A stretch of DNA of 64,000 nt from Abelmoschus esculentus (lineage: Eukaryota; Streptophyta; Magnoliopsida; Malvales; Malvaceae), in NCBI GenBank assembly GCA_035048815.1, contig JAUCBN010000035.1:2182501-2246500 (forward strand), read 5' to 3'. Every line of letters starts with the position of its first letter. Position 1 is the stretch's first letter. A program made the position numbers and the translations under genes. The notes below the pieces were generated by a model that was given only the letters and a program-made list of their open reading frames with translations, ran no database searches and was not told the origin of the DNA. Shown piece after piece: positions 39,976 to 49,629 of the stretch.

Positions 39976-40954
39976 TATTTTACATTAAATTAACCCCTTC
40001 GCCTTTGATCTCAAAAATTGAACAAAAAAATGAATTATTATGATTTTGAGCGAGCCGTTATAGTAAAATCAGTAGACACGTTGCTCTTAAAACTTAGTGT
40101 TAGAGTATCTCATATCAAGTCCGAGTGATATCATAGTATCTTCTTAGAGAGATATAATAAGTCTTATAATTAAATTAATTTTTTATTTTTATTCCATAAA
40201 ACAATAGAAAACTCTAGGTTTGTGATAATTTACATCTTATTATATAAAACTCTAGGTTCATCATTGTAATACATATAATAATCATAATTATATAAACTTT
40301 CGAGGCTTAGCCTCACCAATACAATTCCACTATAATTCGAAGAAAACAAAAAAATATTATATAAATTTATTTTACACCATTATAGCAAAACAAACTTTAA
40401 TATCAATGATTTTAATTTTCTTTTGTTAATATTTTTTTAAAATAAACTTAACAAATATTTTAATAAAAAATAATTTTTATTTTAAAAGATGTAAATTTAA
40501 ATTATTTTATCTAAAAAATATATATACATATTACAAAAATTTATAAATAAATATTACTCTTATGCTTGAGACTATTTCTTAAAATAGAAAAAAAAATTAA
40601 ACCCTAATGAAGGTGGTGGTCCCCACTCCCAACCATGAAATATAGCCGTTTAGCCAGGGACGTTGTTTTGTTTGGGTTGGAAACGAAGAAGAAACTAAGA
40701 GATGTTTTATCTTAGAGTTAACTTCCCCAGCCCAACGGCTTCATATATAAAACTAGCCGTTAGTACATTTGTTGATCACATCGGAAGAAGAAGAAGACCC
40801 AGTCCAATCCATTTCCACGGTGTTTGTCACCTCCAAACACCAGAATTATTAAAGCGAATCCCCCCTTGTTCTTTCCCTCTCATTTCTCTTCCTTCCTTCC
40901 CCCTCTGTTTCTTCTACAATCTATCTATTCTGCAAGGGATAAGCCAAAGTTTTC
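39976..40954. other. AT-rich spacer and IMK2-like promoter
   Basis: AT-rich up to about 40600, then a compositional change into the promoter and leader of the receptor gene. No other gene seen. Confidence 0.45.
40731..40764 (+). promoter_or_regulatory. TATA box flanked by MSA-like elements
   Basis: CCCAACGGCTT (40731-40741) fits the mitosis-specific activator consensus YCYAACGGYY. TATATAA follows at 40744-40750, then TAGCCGTTAGT (40754-40764), an inverted AACGG core. The coding start lies about 200 bp downstream. Similar cores bind three-repeat MYB factors at G2/M. Confidence 0.45.
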
Positions 40955-43413
40955 ATGGAAAATACACCCTTTCTCTTGGTCTACTTGTTTCTGTTTCTGC
41001 TACCCTTTTCATCCCATCGCCTTGTTTCAGCCTCAACCCAACACCGCTGGCGCTGGGACGGTGTCAATGTAACCCAAGCAGACTATCACGCTCTACGGGA
41101 GATCGAACACGAGCTAGTCGACTCCAAAGGATTCCTCCGAACTTGGAACGACACTGGCTATGGAGCTTGCTCGGGTACTTGGACAGGAATCAACTGTGTT
41201 AAGGGACAGGTCGTTGCTATCCAGCTTCCATGGAGGGGACTAGGTGGTCGAATTTCAGAAAAAATCGGTCAGCTTCGAGCTCTTAAAAAGCTTAGTCTCC
41301 ACGACAATGTTCTCGGCGGTCCGCTCCCTCGGTCTCTCGGGTTTCTACCGTATCTCCGTGGGGTCTATCTCTTCAACAACCGGTTTTCGGGCTCTGTCCC
41401 ACTTTCAATTGGTAATTGTCACTCTCTTCAAACTCTTGATCTTAGCAACAACTCACTCACCGGTCATATTCCTCCCAGTCTTGTTAACTCGACTAGGTTG
41501 TTTAGACTTAATTTGAGCTTCAATTTTTTGTCGGGTTCCATCCCTGTTGGTCTCACTCGGTTACCTTCACTCACCATTCTTGCTTTGCAACATAACAATC
41601 TTTCTGGTTCTGTCCCTGATACTTGGGTTGGAGCAGGAAACAGTTCTTACCAACTTCAGGTCTTGTCCCTTGATCATAATTTCCTCACTGGAACAGTTCC
41701 AGTTTCTTTGAGCATGTTGAGTTTTTTACAGCAGGTTTCTTTGAGCCATAACCAGATTTCTGGGTCCATTCCGGGTGAAATTGGGACACTTTCAAACCTC
41801 CAGTTACTAGATTTATCAAACAATTTTATCAATGGGAGCTTTCCTTTAGCTTTTCCAACCTAGCCTCTCTTGTTTCTTTGAACCTTGGAAATAATAGATT
41901 AAGGGGTAAGATCCCATCAATTATTGGCAACATATCTGGTCTCAATCAACTGGATTTATCCGGGAATAAGTTTTCAGGTGAGATACCGGATTCGCTTGCT
42001 GGCCTGACCAATCTTAGTGATTTCAATGTTTCTTACAACAATCTATCCGGTGCCGTCCCGTCTCTCCTTGCCAAAAAATTCAATTCAAGCTCTTTTGTGG
42101 GTAATCTTCAGCTATGTGGCTATAGCACATCAACCACATGTCCTTCTCCTGCCCCTTTAACTATATCGCCAGCACCGGTAGAGGCACCAAAGCATCGTCG
42201 TCATCATAGAAAACTTAGTATCAAGGACATCATCCTCATAGCAGTTGGTGGACTTCTAGCAATTTTGTTGATATTATGCTTGATCTTGCTCTGCTGCTTA
42301 TTGAAGAAAAGGGATAGTTTGAAGCAAAAGAGTGGGAAAATGGGAGATTCCATAGGAAAAACTGAGAAGGGGGCTCCTAAGGCCGGAACTGAAGTTGAAG
42401 CAGGCGGTGAAATGGGTGGGAAATTAGTCCATTTTGACGGTCCATTTGTGTTTACAGCTGATGATCTATTGTGTGCCACTGCTGAGATTATGGGGAAGAG
42501 CACTTACGGAACGGCGTACAAGGCAACTTTAGAAGATGGGAATCAAGTTTCTGTGAAGAGATTGAGGGAGAAGACTACAAAGGGAATGCGGGAGTTTGAG
42601 GCCGAGGCTGCTGCACTCGGAAAGATCCGTCATCCGAACCTCCTTGCTCTCAGGGCTTATTACTTGGGATCCAAGGGAGAGAAGCTTCTTGTATTTGATT
42701 ACATGCCAAAAGGAAGTCTTGCATCTTTCCTCCATGGTAAGTAGATTCAATTCAACTAACGTTAAGAACTATTATATTCGCTACACGTTTTTTGTCATGA
42801 TTAACAATGTCGAATTTCTCCGGCAGCTCGAGGGCCAGAAATTGTCATCGATTGGCCAACTAGGATGAAAGTAGCAATTGAGGTTACAAGAGGATTGGAC
42901 TACTTACATACACAAGAGAACATGATTCATGGAAACCTCACATCGAGCAACATACTACTCGACGAGCAAAACAACGCCCACATTTCAGATTTCGGACTAT
43001 CTCAGCTGATGACCGCTGCTGCCAGCACAAATGTGATTGCCACTGCAGGAACACTTGGCTACAGAGCACCCGAGCTCTCAAAGCTAAAGAATGCCAGCAC
43101 AAAGACCGATGTGTACAGCCTCGGAGTGATCATCCTGGAGCTTCTTACAGGAAAATCCCCGGGTGAGCCGATGAACGGCATGGACTTACCACAGTGGGTA
43201 GCATCGATCGTGAAAGAGGAATGGACTAATGAAGTCTTTGATTTGGAGCTGATGAGAGATACACCAAACATAAATGATGAGTTGCTTAACACATTGAAAC
43301 TAGCTCTTCATTGTGTTGATCCCTCGCCTGCAGCACGACCAGCAGCTCAACAGGTTCTGCAGCAATTGCAAGAGATTAAGCCCGAGGTGGCCGCTGCCGC
43401 TGCCGGTCAATAG
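40955..43413 (+). pseudogene. IMK2-like: IMK2-like LRR receptor pseudokinase gene with a one-base frameshift
   Basis: Two exons, 40955-42736 and 42827-43413. Order: signal peptide, LRR N-terminal cap (GACSGTWTGINC), about nine plant-type LRRs, Pro-rich juxtamembrane (PAPLTISPAPVEAPKHRRHHR), transmembrane stretch about 42232-42300, kinase-like domain. Near 41850 the frame breaks: the text runs GSFPLAFPT then stop, whereas one more base would give FSNLASLVSLNLGNNRL and continue to the end (about 789 residues). The kinase lacks catalytic Asp (IHGNLTSSN in place of HRD) but keeps Lys in VSVKRL and DFG, matching the 'probably inactive' IMK2 family. The frameshift would yield a 302-residue secreted LRR fragment. 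It could be a real mutation or a consensus error; everything else is intact, including GT-AG splicing. Confidence 0.85.
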
Positions 43414-44104
43414 AATTTCTTTATTCATTTACAACATGTTTAGGATCCAGATATAATAGAAAGGTAGAAATTGATTATAAAGAAAGGTGTTGCTTAATCA
43501 AACATAAAATTATTTTATTCTTAATTACTATTTGTTGTTTGTTATGTCTGGTTTATGTAACTGTAAAAAGAAAATATTTGTTGTTCTTTGATGTCTCTGT
43601 TTTTTTCTTTTCCCTGACAACGACGTATGTTTGCCGAGACAAGACAAACAGCCTACGGCCTACCTTCAGGAAATAGAAGCTTCATCTACTAACACCCACC
43701 GGATCAAACAGAAGTTACAAGCGTAATAATACTGTATAAATATTAAATACAACAAAAGTAGCCGCGGCAATGAAGAATGCTAAGCAAACCCAACTCTTCC
43801 ACGCCAAGATAACGATTGAGGATGGGAACTCAACTACGTTTGCTGGGGTTTAGCCATGACTTACTTTACCGTTTTTTCCTCCATACAGAACATGGCACGT
43901 CCCCATTTTATCCATTTTGGGAACATCATAAAGACAAATATATAAACCCAAATGTTTCCCGACGCTGCTTACAGGTGTGTTTTTTTCCTTCGTCCCCAAG
44001 ATATACAACGTGTTCTGCTCCTATTTCTTTTCTTCGTTGAATTACAAGTACTGGAAAATATACTTTTTGTGTTCTCTTTTTGTTCACTTGTTCTTGAATC
44101 TGGT
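43414..44104. other. Intergenic DNA and DREB2 promoter/leader
   Basis: Follows the IMK2-like stop. ATATATAAAC at about 43938-43947 is a plausible TATA box, which puts transcription start near 43970 and supports the downstream ATG at 44105. Confidence 0.5.
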
Positions 44105-45400
44105 ATGAGTTTGCTGATGAAAATAAAGCGCAGTTGTTCTGATGTTGATAATAGTTTTAGAGCTAGAAGGAAAAAGAGTCGACGGGCAAGAAGGAATGGA
44201 CGTGAATCAGTGGAGGAAATCATTGAGGAGTGGAGAAAGTACAACCATGGAAGTGAAGAAGATGGCCTCCAAGGGGTTTCCAAGGTTCCTGCAAAAGGTT
44301 CTAAAAAAGGGTGTATGAGAGGGAAAGGAGGGCCAGACAACTCCGGGTGCAAGTATAGGGGTGTAAGGCAAAGGATATGGGGGAAGTGGGTGGCGGAAAT
44401 ACGACAACCCATTAACGGCGGTGGTCGTCTAGCGAGTAAAGGGAACAACAGGCTTTGGCTCGGAACGTTCTCGACTGCCATTGATGCAGCTCTTGCTTAT
44501 GATGCAGCAGCCAAGGCTATGTATGGTCCTTATGCTCGCCTCAATTTCCCCGACGAGCATTCCAAGGACTCGGTAGATAAGTCCTGCAACAGCAACAAAG
44601 TGTCTGCTTCATCCACCATAGAGATATGTTCAACGGGGTCTACTTCAACATCGGATTTGTTTGATGAAGAAGCCGAGAAGGAATCAAGTAGTACTTATAA
44701 GTCCCCTGCAGTAGAACCTGTTGAAGAATCAAAGTTATTCCTACAGGGTGTTTCGTCCAAGAAACACGATTGTTCTCAAGTTACAATGGAGGAGGAAGCT
44801 GAATATATAGCAGAAACAGAGAACTTCAAATTCGCAACAGCAGCCAAAGCCAGCAGAACAGGTTGCAGTTCGGGTAAAGAGAGTGGAATTAAAGTTGAGC
44901 CTGCAGAATCAGAAATAGAGTTATCGCAAAATATCATCTCAACACCAAATGCCTTCGATTCTAGACATAATTACCTGGATAATGAAGACCAAGATGCCGG
45001 CATTTCGATTTCCGAGTTGGAGCCTTGCAAGGATGTTAAAGTTGAGATGCCAGTAAGTAACAGTATTGAATCCAATACTGGTTATAATTGTATCTTTGGT
45101 GAAGATGATAACTTGAAGACTGAGCCTACACGTTCAGATATTTATTGTAAGCCTTCAAATGTAATGAAAACAGAGGTGGAACTTGAACTTGAACCTGGGG
45201 GATTTAATGATTTTCATGACTATAACAGTTTGTATAATCTTTACGCTGATCCCCCAGATTTGATCTGCCAGACACAACTTAATACTCCACCATCTCTTGA
45301 TTTAGATTGCAGCATGGAGTTTTTGATGCCCGAAGCTGATTTGGACTTCCTAGAAGCCATGAAATTCACTGATCTATGGTTTACTGAGAGTGGATTTTAG
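44105..45400 (+). CDS. DREB2: DREB2-type AP2/ERF transcription factor
   Basis: Drought/heat-responsive activator that binds DRE (RCCGAC) elements. 431 residues in a single coding exon. A basic nuclear-localisation region (RARRKKSRRARR, 19-30) is followed by VEEIIEEWRKYN and KGSKKGCMRGKGGPDN, the signature upstream of DREB2 AP2 domains. The AP2 domain (about 84-149) starts YRGVRQRIWGKWVAEIR and ends ARLNFPD. Between AEIR and RLWLGTF there are 15 residues (QPINGGGRLASKGNN) where I expect about 6-7 in typical DREB2 proteins. The C-terminus is acidic with an aromatic/hydrophobic tail (DLDFLEAMKFTDLWF), a likely activation region. The ATG at 44105 is preferred over an in-frame one at 43952, which falls close to the TATA box and adds a hydrophobic stretch unlike the family. 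Confidence 0.92.
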   Translation: MSLLMKIKRSCSDVDNSFRARRKKSRRARRNGRESVEEIIEEWRKYNHGSEEDGLQGVSKVPAKGSKKGCMRGKGGPDNSGCKYRGVRQRIWGKWVAEIRQPINGGGRLASKGNNRLWLGTFSTAIDAALAYDAAAKAMYGPYARLNFPDEHSKDSVDKSCNSNKVSASSTIEICSTGSTSTSDLFDEEAEKESSSTYKSPAVEPVEESKLFLQGVSSKKHDCSQVTMEEEAEYIAETENFKFATAAKASRTGCSSGKESGIKVEPAESEIELSQNIISTPNAFDSRHNYLDNEDQDAGISISELEPCKDVKVEMPVSNSIESNTGYNCIFGEDDNLKTEPTRSDIYCKPSNVMKTEVELELEPGGFNDFHDYNSLYNLYADPPDLICQTQLNTPPSLDLDCSMEFLMPEADLDFLEAMKFTDLWFTESGF

Positions 45401-45575
45401 GAGTTTTATGTGCTGCCTTTCATAAGCATCGTTATTACTAGTGTGATTATTTGGTTCATTATTTTGGAGAAGTGTTTTCTTTGCTTAATGTACTTTCTTT
45501 CTTTTTTATTATGAAAAGCTTGAAACTAGTATATCATAAGCAAACCTGAGTAAAAATGACAGAAAATACCATAAT
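45401..45575 (+). other. DREB2 3' flank
   Basis: Probable 3' UTR ending near a hAT-like element; nothing else seen. Confidence 0.4.
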
Positions 45576-46127
45576 TAGGGTGAGCACAACTCGACTCAAT
45601 TCGAAAAACTTGAATAAATCGACTCGATTCAAGGCGAAAATACTCGATTTGTTTTGGCTCGACTTGAAATTTTATAGACTCGACTTGACTCAAAAAAAAA
45701 TTCAAATAAAGTTCGAGTTGTAAAATAGAAATTCAAATAACTCAAAATTTTAATAATTAAAATATTAAATTTTAAGTTTGAGACGAATCTCTCAATTTTT
45801 TATGATATATATACATTAATATATAAAAATATAAAGAAGTATTGCTACATATGAAAAAAATATATATATACATATCTTATATGATTAGAGAAAGTCGTTT
45901 AAATTAGAATCAAATCATACTATAATATGATAAATAATTACAATTTAATATTTATAGAAACTTGAAAACTCGACTTGATTTGACTCAACTTGATTCGACT
46001 CAACTCTAATTTCTTAAACTCGATTCGAACTAAAAGTTTTTCAAATAAAGTTCGAGTCGTAAAACATGAGTCGTTAATTCGAATAACTCAAAATTTTTTG
46101 ATTCGACTCGATCGAATACTCACCCTA
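45576..46127. mobile_element. hAT-like MITE, family A copy 2
   Basis: Inverted termini TAGGGTGAG / CTCACCCTA and flanking octamers ACCATAAT (45568-45575) and ACCGTAAT (46128-46135), 7 of 8 identical. The 552-bp interior is composed of diverged ACTCGACTC/GAATCGAG words and aligns with 2657-3161. A short open frame crossing its right end is not a gene. Confidence 0.78.
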
Positions 46128-46595
46128 ACCGTAATGCGAGGCCAAAACATTAACCCACAGTTCAATATCATTCTATGCTTCAAATCATATTTTGTATACT
46201 CCGATCCGTCCACCTCCGATCATATTCCAGTTATTGATGGCTGCATTTTAAAAAATAATAATGGTCGGTTTATTAAAATTTTTCCTCATTATTTCTTTTC
46301 GTTATATTATACATTTTAAACCCAACAAAAGAATTTTTCTTGCATTATATGCTACTTAATCAGCTTTTGCACACTCCCAAGGGATGTTTAGTTTAGTTTA
46401 GTTTACAAAATGAACAGTTACATCAATTAATTTAGTTTTAATGGTTAAATCAATGTTCATTTTATAAGTTGCGTATCTTTTAGAGAACTAGAATATTTGA
46501 TTTTAATAATTAAATTAATTAATTTATAAAATAAATAATTATATCAATTAATGATTATTATTGACAATTACGATTTATTGTGCAAACCTTTAAGA

Positions 46596-47513
46596 GATGT
46601 TTAGTTTATAAAATATAATATTATTTTTAAAATAAATTTTTTAGAATGATTATTACTTGGTCTATTACTAAGAATATTATTTTATTTTATTTATTTTATA
46701 TGAATATAAAATTATAGTATTTAGTTAATAGATTATTAGATTATTAGAATATATATTTTACAAAATCACACTTACGATTTTTTTAATTATTAAAACTTTC
46801 AATATTAAAGTGAAAATATTTACATTAAAGTACATTATATATATATATATATACTTAGTATTTTATATATTTTTCTTTTATAAAGCTTTTACAAAAATAA
46901 TTAAATATAATTTTTAGTGTCATAATGTAATATTGTATATTTGGATATTTGTGATTTATTATAGTTATATATAAAATACAGAAAAAAAATTACAATTTTT
47001 CATAATTATCACCACATTCATTACTAAATCAAATATAATAATAACTAACTATAAATATTATATTTATATATTTTATTATTTAATTTACTTTATTTTAAAA
47101 ATTAAAAATTATTCTTTAAAGTTTAAAAAATTGTATTGTGGTTTAAAATTAAATAAACAGATATTTACTATATAAATAAATATAACATTTTTTCAAAAAA
47201 ATAATATTAGAAATTATTTCTAATATTTATTATTATTTTTTAATAATAAGTGTAATTCATATATTTTATTATGAAACAATTTAGATTAGATAAAAGAGTT
47301 ATTTTAATATATCAAAATAAAAAAACATTGTTAGAGAAATTAAAAGTTTCAAAATAATTATTTATTTGATATAAAATATTATTTAAATCTAAACAAATGA
47401 GAATTGTATAATATCTAAGAATACAATAAAAATATGATTCCTACCATTTTTTAAAAGAAACTACTATATAAAATATAATATTATTTATGTAAAAAAATCC
47501 TAAATTAAACATC
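46596..47513. mobile_element. Possible non-autonomous DNA transposon
   Basis: GATGTTTAGTTTA at the left and TAAATTAAACATC at the right form imperfect inverted ends. The interior is very AT-rich and non-coding. A second left-type end (GGGATGTTTAGTTTAG) occurs near 46382, suggesting nesting. No target duplication found. Confidence 0.3.
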
Positions 47514-47976
47514 TTTATATAATTTTATAAAATATTTTTTAATAATATTCTTTTTCGAATTAAACGCCTTTGATATACATGCATGTATGTGACGAGTGGT
47601 GACCAATTCTTCTCTCAACCCATATGGTAGAGAAATTATTAAATGAACCTTATTTATTACGTCTTTTATAATCCAATTAATCTTGTTTATTAATTTTAAA
47701 ATAATAATCTAATAACTATTTACTCTTTAATTATATATAAAAAACAAGCAAGGATTCACTCTTCGATTAAATTGATCTATAAATAACTTGATAATCAAAA
47801 TTTATCTAATATTTTTTTTATAAAGTGTCCTCAGGACTAAACTACTTAATTATCAAGTTCTTCATAATTATTTTATATTCTATATTCCACATATTCATCT
47901 CTTTTTCCTTTTCTTCTAATTTGCTTACTTTACCCACACTTGCTGAGAACTGTAGACTCTGATTTCATCTCCTGTC

Positions 47977-48252
47977 ATGGGTGATGCAGAAGCGAGAGGA
48001 ATCGTGTGGCGTGAACGCAGTCAAAAGCAGACAACAGTAAACACGAAGATAATGAGCATCCCTCAACTCTCCCACTTGCACAACAACTTGACATTCAAAC
48101 AAAACATACAACATCAACTTGACACTTTTTTATCACAAAATCAAATAAACAATGCGCAACTTGTTGAATTATCAAACTCAAGTTGTGTCAGAAGAAAGAG
48201 AAAGAGAAGCAAGCAGCTGTTGGAGGGGAGGGGATTCCAGTCACGGTTCTAG
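47977..48252 (+). CDS. Unrecognised 91-codon open frame
   Basis: Starts MGDAEARGIVWRERSQKQ and ends in a basic tail (RRKRKRSKQLLEGRGFQSRF). It has a less AT-rich composition than its surroundings. No domain, signal peptide or family is recognised and no splice signals clearly extend it. It may be chance or part of an untranslated transcript. Confidence 0.15.
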   Translation: MGDAEARGIVWRERSQKQTTVNTKIMSIPQLSHLHNNLTFKQNIQHQLDTFLSQNQINNAQLVELSNSSCVRRKRKRSKQLLEGRGFQSRF

Positions 48253-48987
48253 TTAGTACTATTTTAATGCAACATCATGCATTACCTCAACCGGAAATTT
48301 CTAGGTTGTTTGGAGTATATAAAACCCTTTACAGCTTCAGATATGGGTTTTCGAATTGACTGGCTTTTTTTTACATTTTTTCCAGCTTTTTTTAACATCT
48401 GGCATGAAAAAGTAAACCCCAGAAAACATATGTTCTAGTTCTACAAGTTGAAACCCCAGAAAAAGTTGATCTTTTTCTTTGTTGTGTCGAAACTTGATGA
48501 TTTCTTAAGTTAATTAGTTGTTGTTTTTATAATAATACTCTCCCCAAGTTGCTCCATGACTCCATTCATCACTTGAAATATTAAATTTCTATCTTTTTTA
48601 TGGGTAATTTTATATACCTACTGGAGAAAACAATTGGCAGCAATGGCGACAAAAGAAAACAGTGGAGGCTTATATATATATAGTTTAACAATGAAGTGTG
48701 GGTGTATTTCACAGGTTAAACAACAGAGATTAGAAAAAGAGGAAAAGGACAAAAGAAGTTGATACACATACACAGGTGAAACGATAAACATGAACTGTGA
48801 CAGTTGATGAGATGTTCCATCGGCAACCCTAACATCGGAGACTCACAAAATCGACGGCGTATTACCATGGAGTTTTCCACCTTTTTTTTAAACTGAGAAC
48901 ATGTAGAGCGAGATGAAGAGAAATGAATCTAGTCTGATGAAGGGTTGTGAATCTACTCACGAAGATGATTTGTTTTCCGGTGATTTG

Positions 48988-49629
48988 CTATTTGCGCCTG
49001 GCTAGATTCTCGGCGATCTGAGCCAATGACTGCAGGTTGCACCGAACAATGGTGTCGACGAACACACAGGTGTCGTCTTTAGTGTTTCCCGGTGGTACGT
49101 CTACTACGTACGATTCCACTACCACGGTTCCGTTCCCTGTTGTCGAAGGGTGGAGGGTGGTGACCGATTTGTAGTTAGCCAGCCTGTGATCTCCACCCAC
49201 GACGCTGAAGCTGAGAACGTGACGCTCGTCGTCGAGGATCTCGAGGCGCTCCGTGCTCCTTGCCGCGGGGAGTCCAGAGATGACGTTGACTTCACGAAGG
49301 GTACCGACTTCACCGTCCCCGACGATAACGTGACAGCTCTTGACAAAGTGCTTGTAAGCCTGAGGATTATCGAAGCGGCGGACAACAGACCAGACGGTGG
49401 AGACTGGGGCGGCGATCTGCTGTACGACAGCGGAACAGCACTGGTTTGGCCCAACAAGGTGCGTGTGGTGGCGAGTAACAGTGTCGGGGACAGGCATAGT
49501 GCAGGCTAAAGGATACCTCTTTTGGAAAAGCATGAAGGAATTATCATCGGACGAAGGTATTGCCGGGGCGGTGGAGTTACCGTTAATCCGATGGAGCAAG
49601 AGGGATGATTTCGGAGGATTCGCCGGCAT
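48988..49629 (-). CDS. PYL4-like: PYL4/5/6-type abscisic-acid receptor
   Basis: Soluble START/Bet v 1-fold ABA receptor that, once ABA-bound, inhibits clade A PP2Cs and so releases SnRK2 kinases. A single exon of 213 residues, as usual for this subfamily. Key elements: the ligand-contacting Lys in AYKHFVKS (about 93), the gate SGLPA (118-122), the latch GGDHRL (145-150), and the C-terminal helix VRCNLQSLAQIAENLARR. The longer N-terminus with TVTRHHTHLVGPNQCCS fits the monomeric PYL4-6 group. ATG at 49629; TTTATATA on the minus strand near 49838-49830 gives a leader of roughly 180 nt with no upstream ATG. The gene converges on DREB2 3.6 kb away, a pairing also known for DREB2C/PYL6 in Arabidopsis as I recall. 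Confidence 0.95.
   Translation of the reverse strand: MPANPPKSSLLLHRINGNSTAPAIPSSDDNSFMLFQKRYPLACTMPVPDTVTRHHTHLVGPNQCCSAVVQQIAAPVSTVWSVVRRFDNPQAYKHFVKSCHVIVGDGEVGTLREVNVISGLPAARSTERLEILDDERHVLSFSVVGGDHRLANYKSVTTLHPSTTGNGTVVVESYVVDVPPGNTKDDTCVFVDTIVRCNLQSLAQIAENLARRK

Larger units (their letters stand above)
46128..48987. other. AT-rich spacer between DREB2 and PYL genes
   Basis: Contains a possible 0.9-kb inverted-repeat element (about 46596-47513), a (TA)n run near 46837-46852, and an arm resembling the 582-796 MITE family at about 47635-47690 (AAATTATTAAATGAACC, TATTTATTACGTC). A 91-codon open frame is listed separately. The last 300 bp are the PYL 3' flank. Confidence 0.4.

Noticed and set aside
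43952..44104. In-frame N-terminal extension of the DREB2 frame
   Set aside because: It begins close to the likely TATA box, adds a hydrophobic stretch unlike DREB2 proteins, and the ATG at 44105 gives the expected start region.
45990..46319. 109-codon open frame
   Set aside because: It crosses the right end of a hAT-like MITE and consists of repeat-derived residues.
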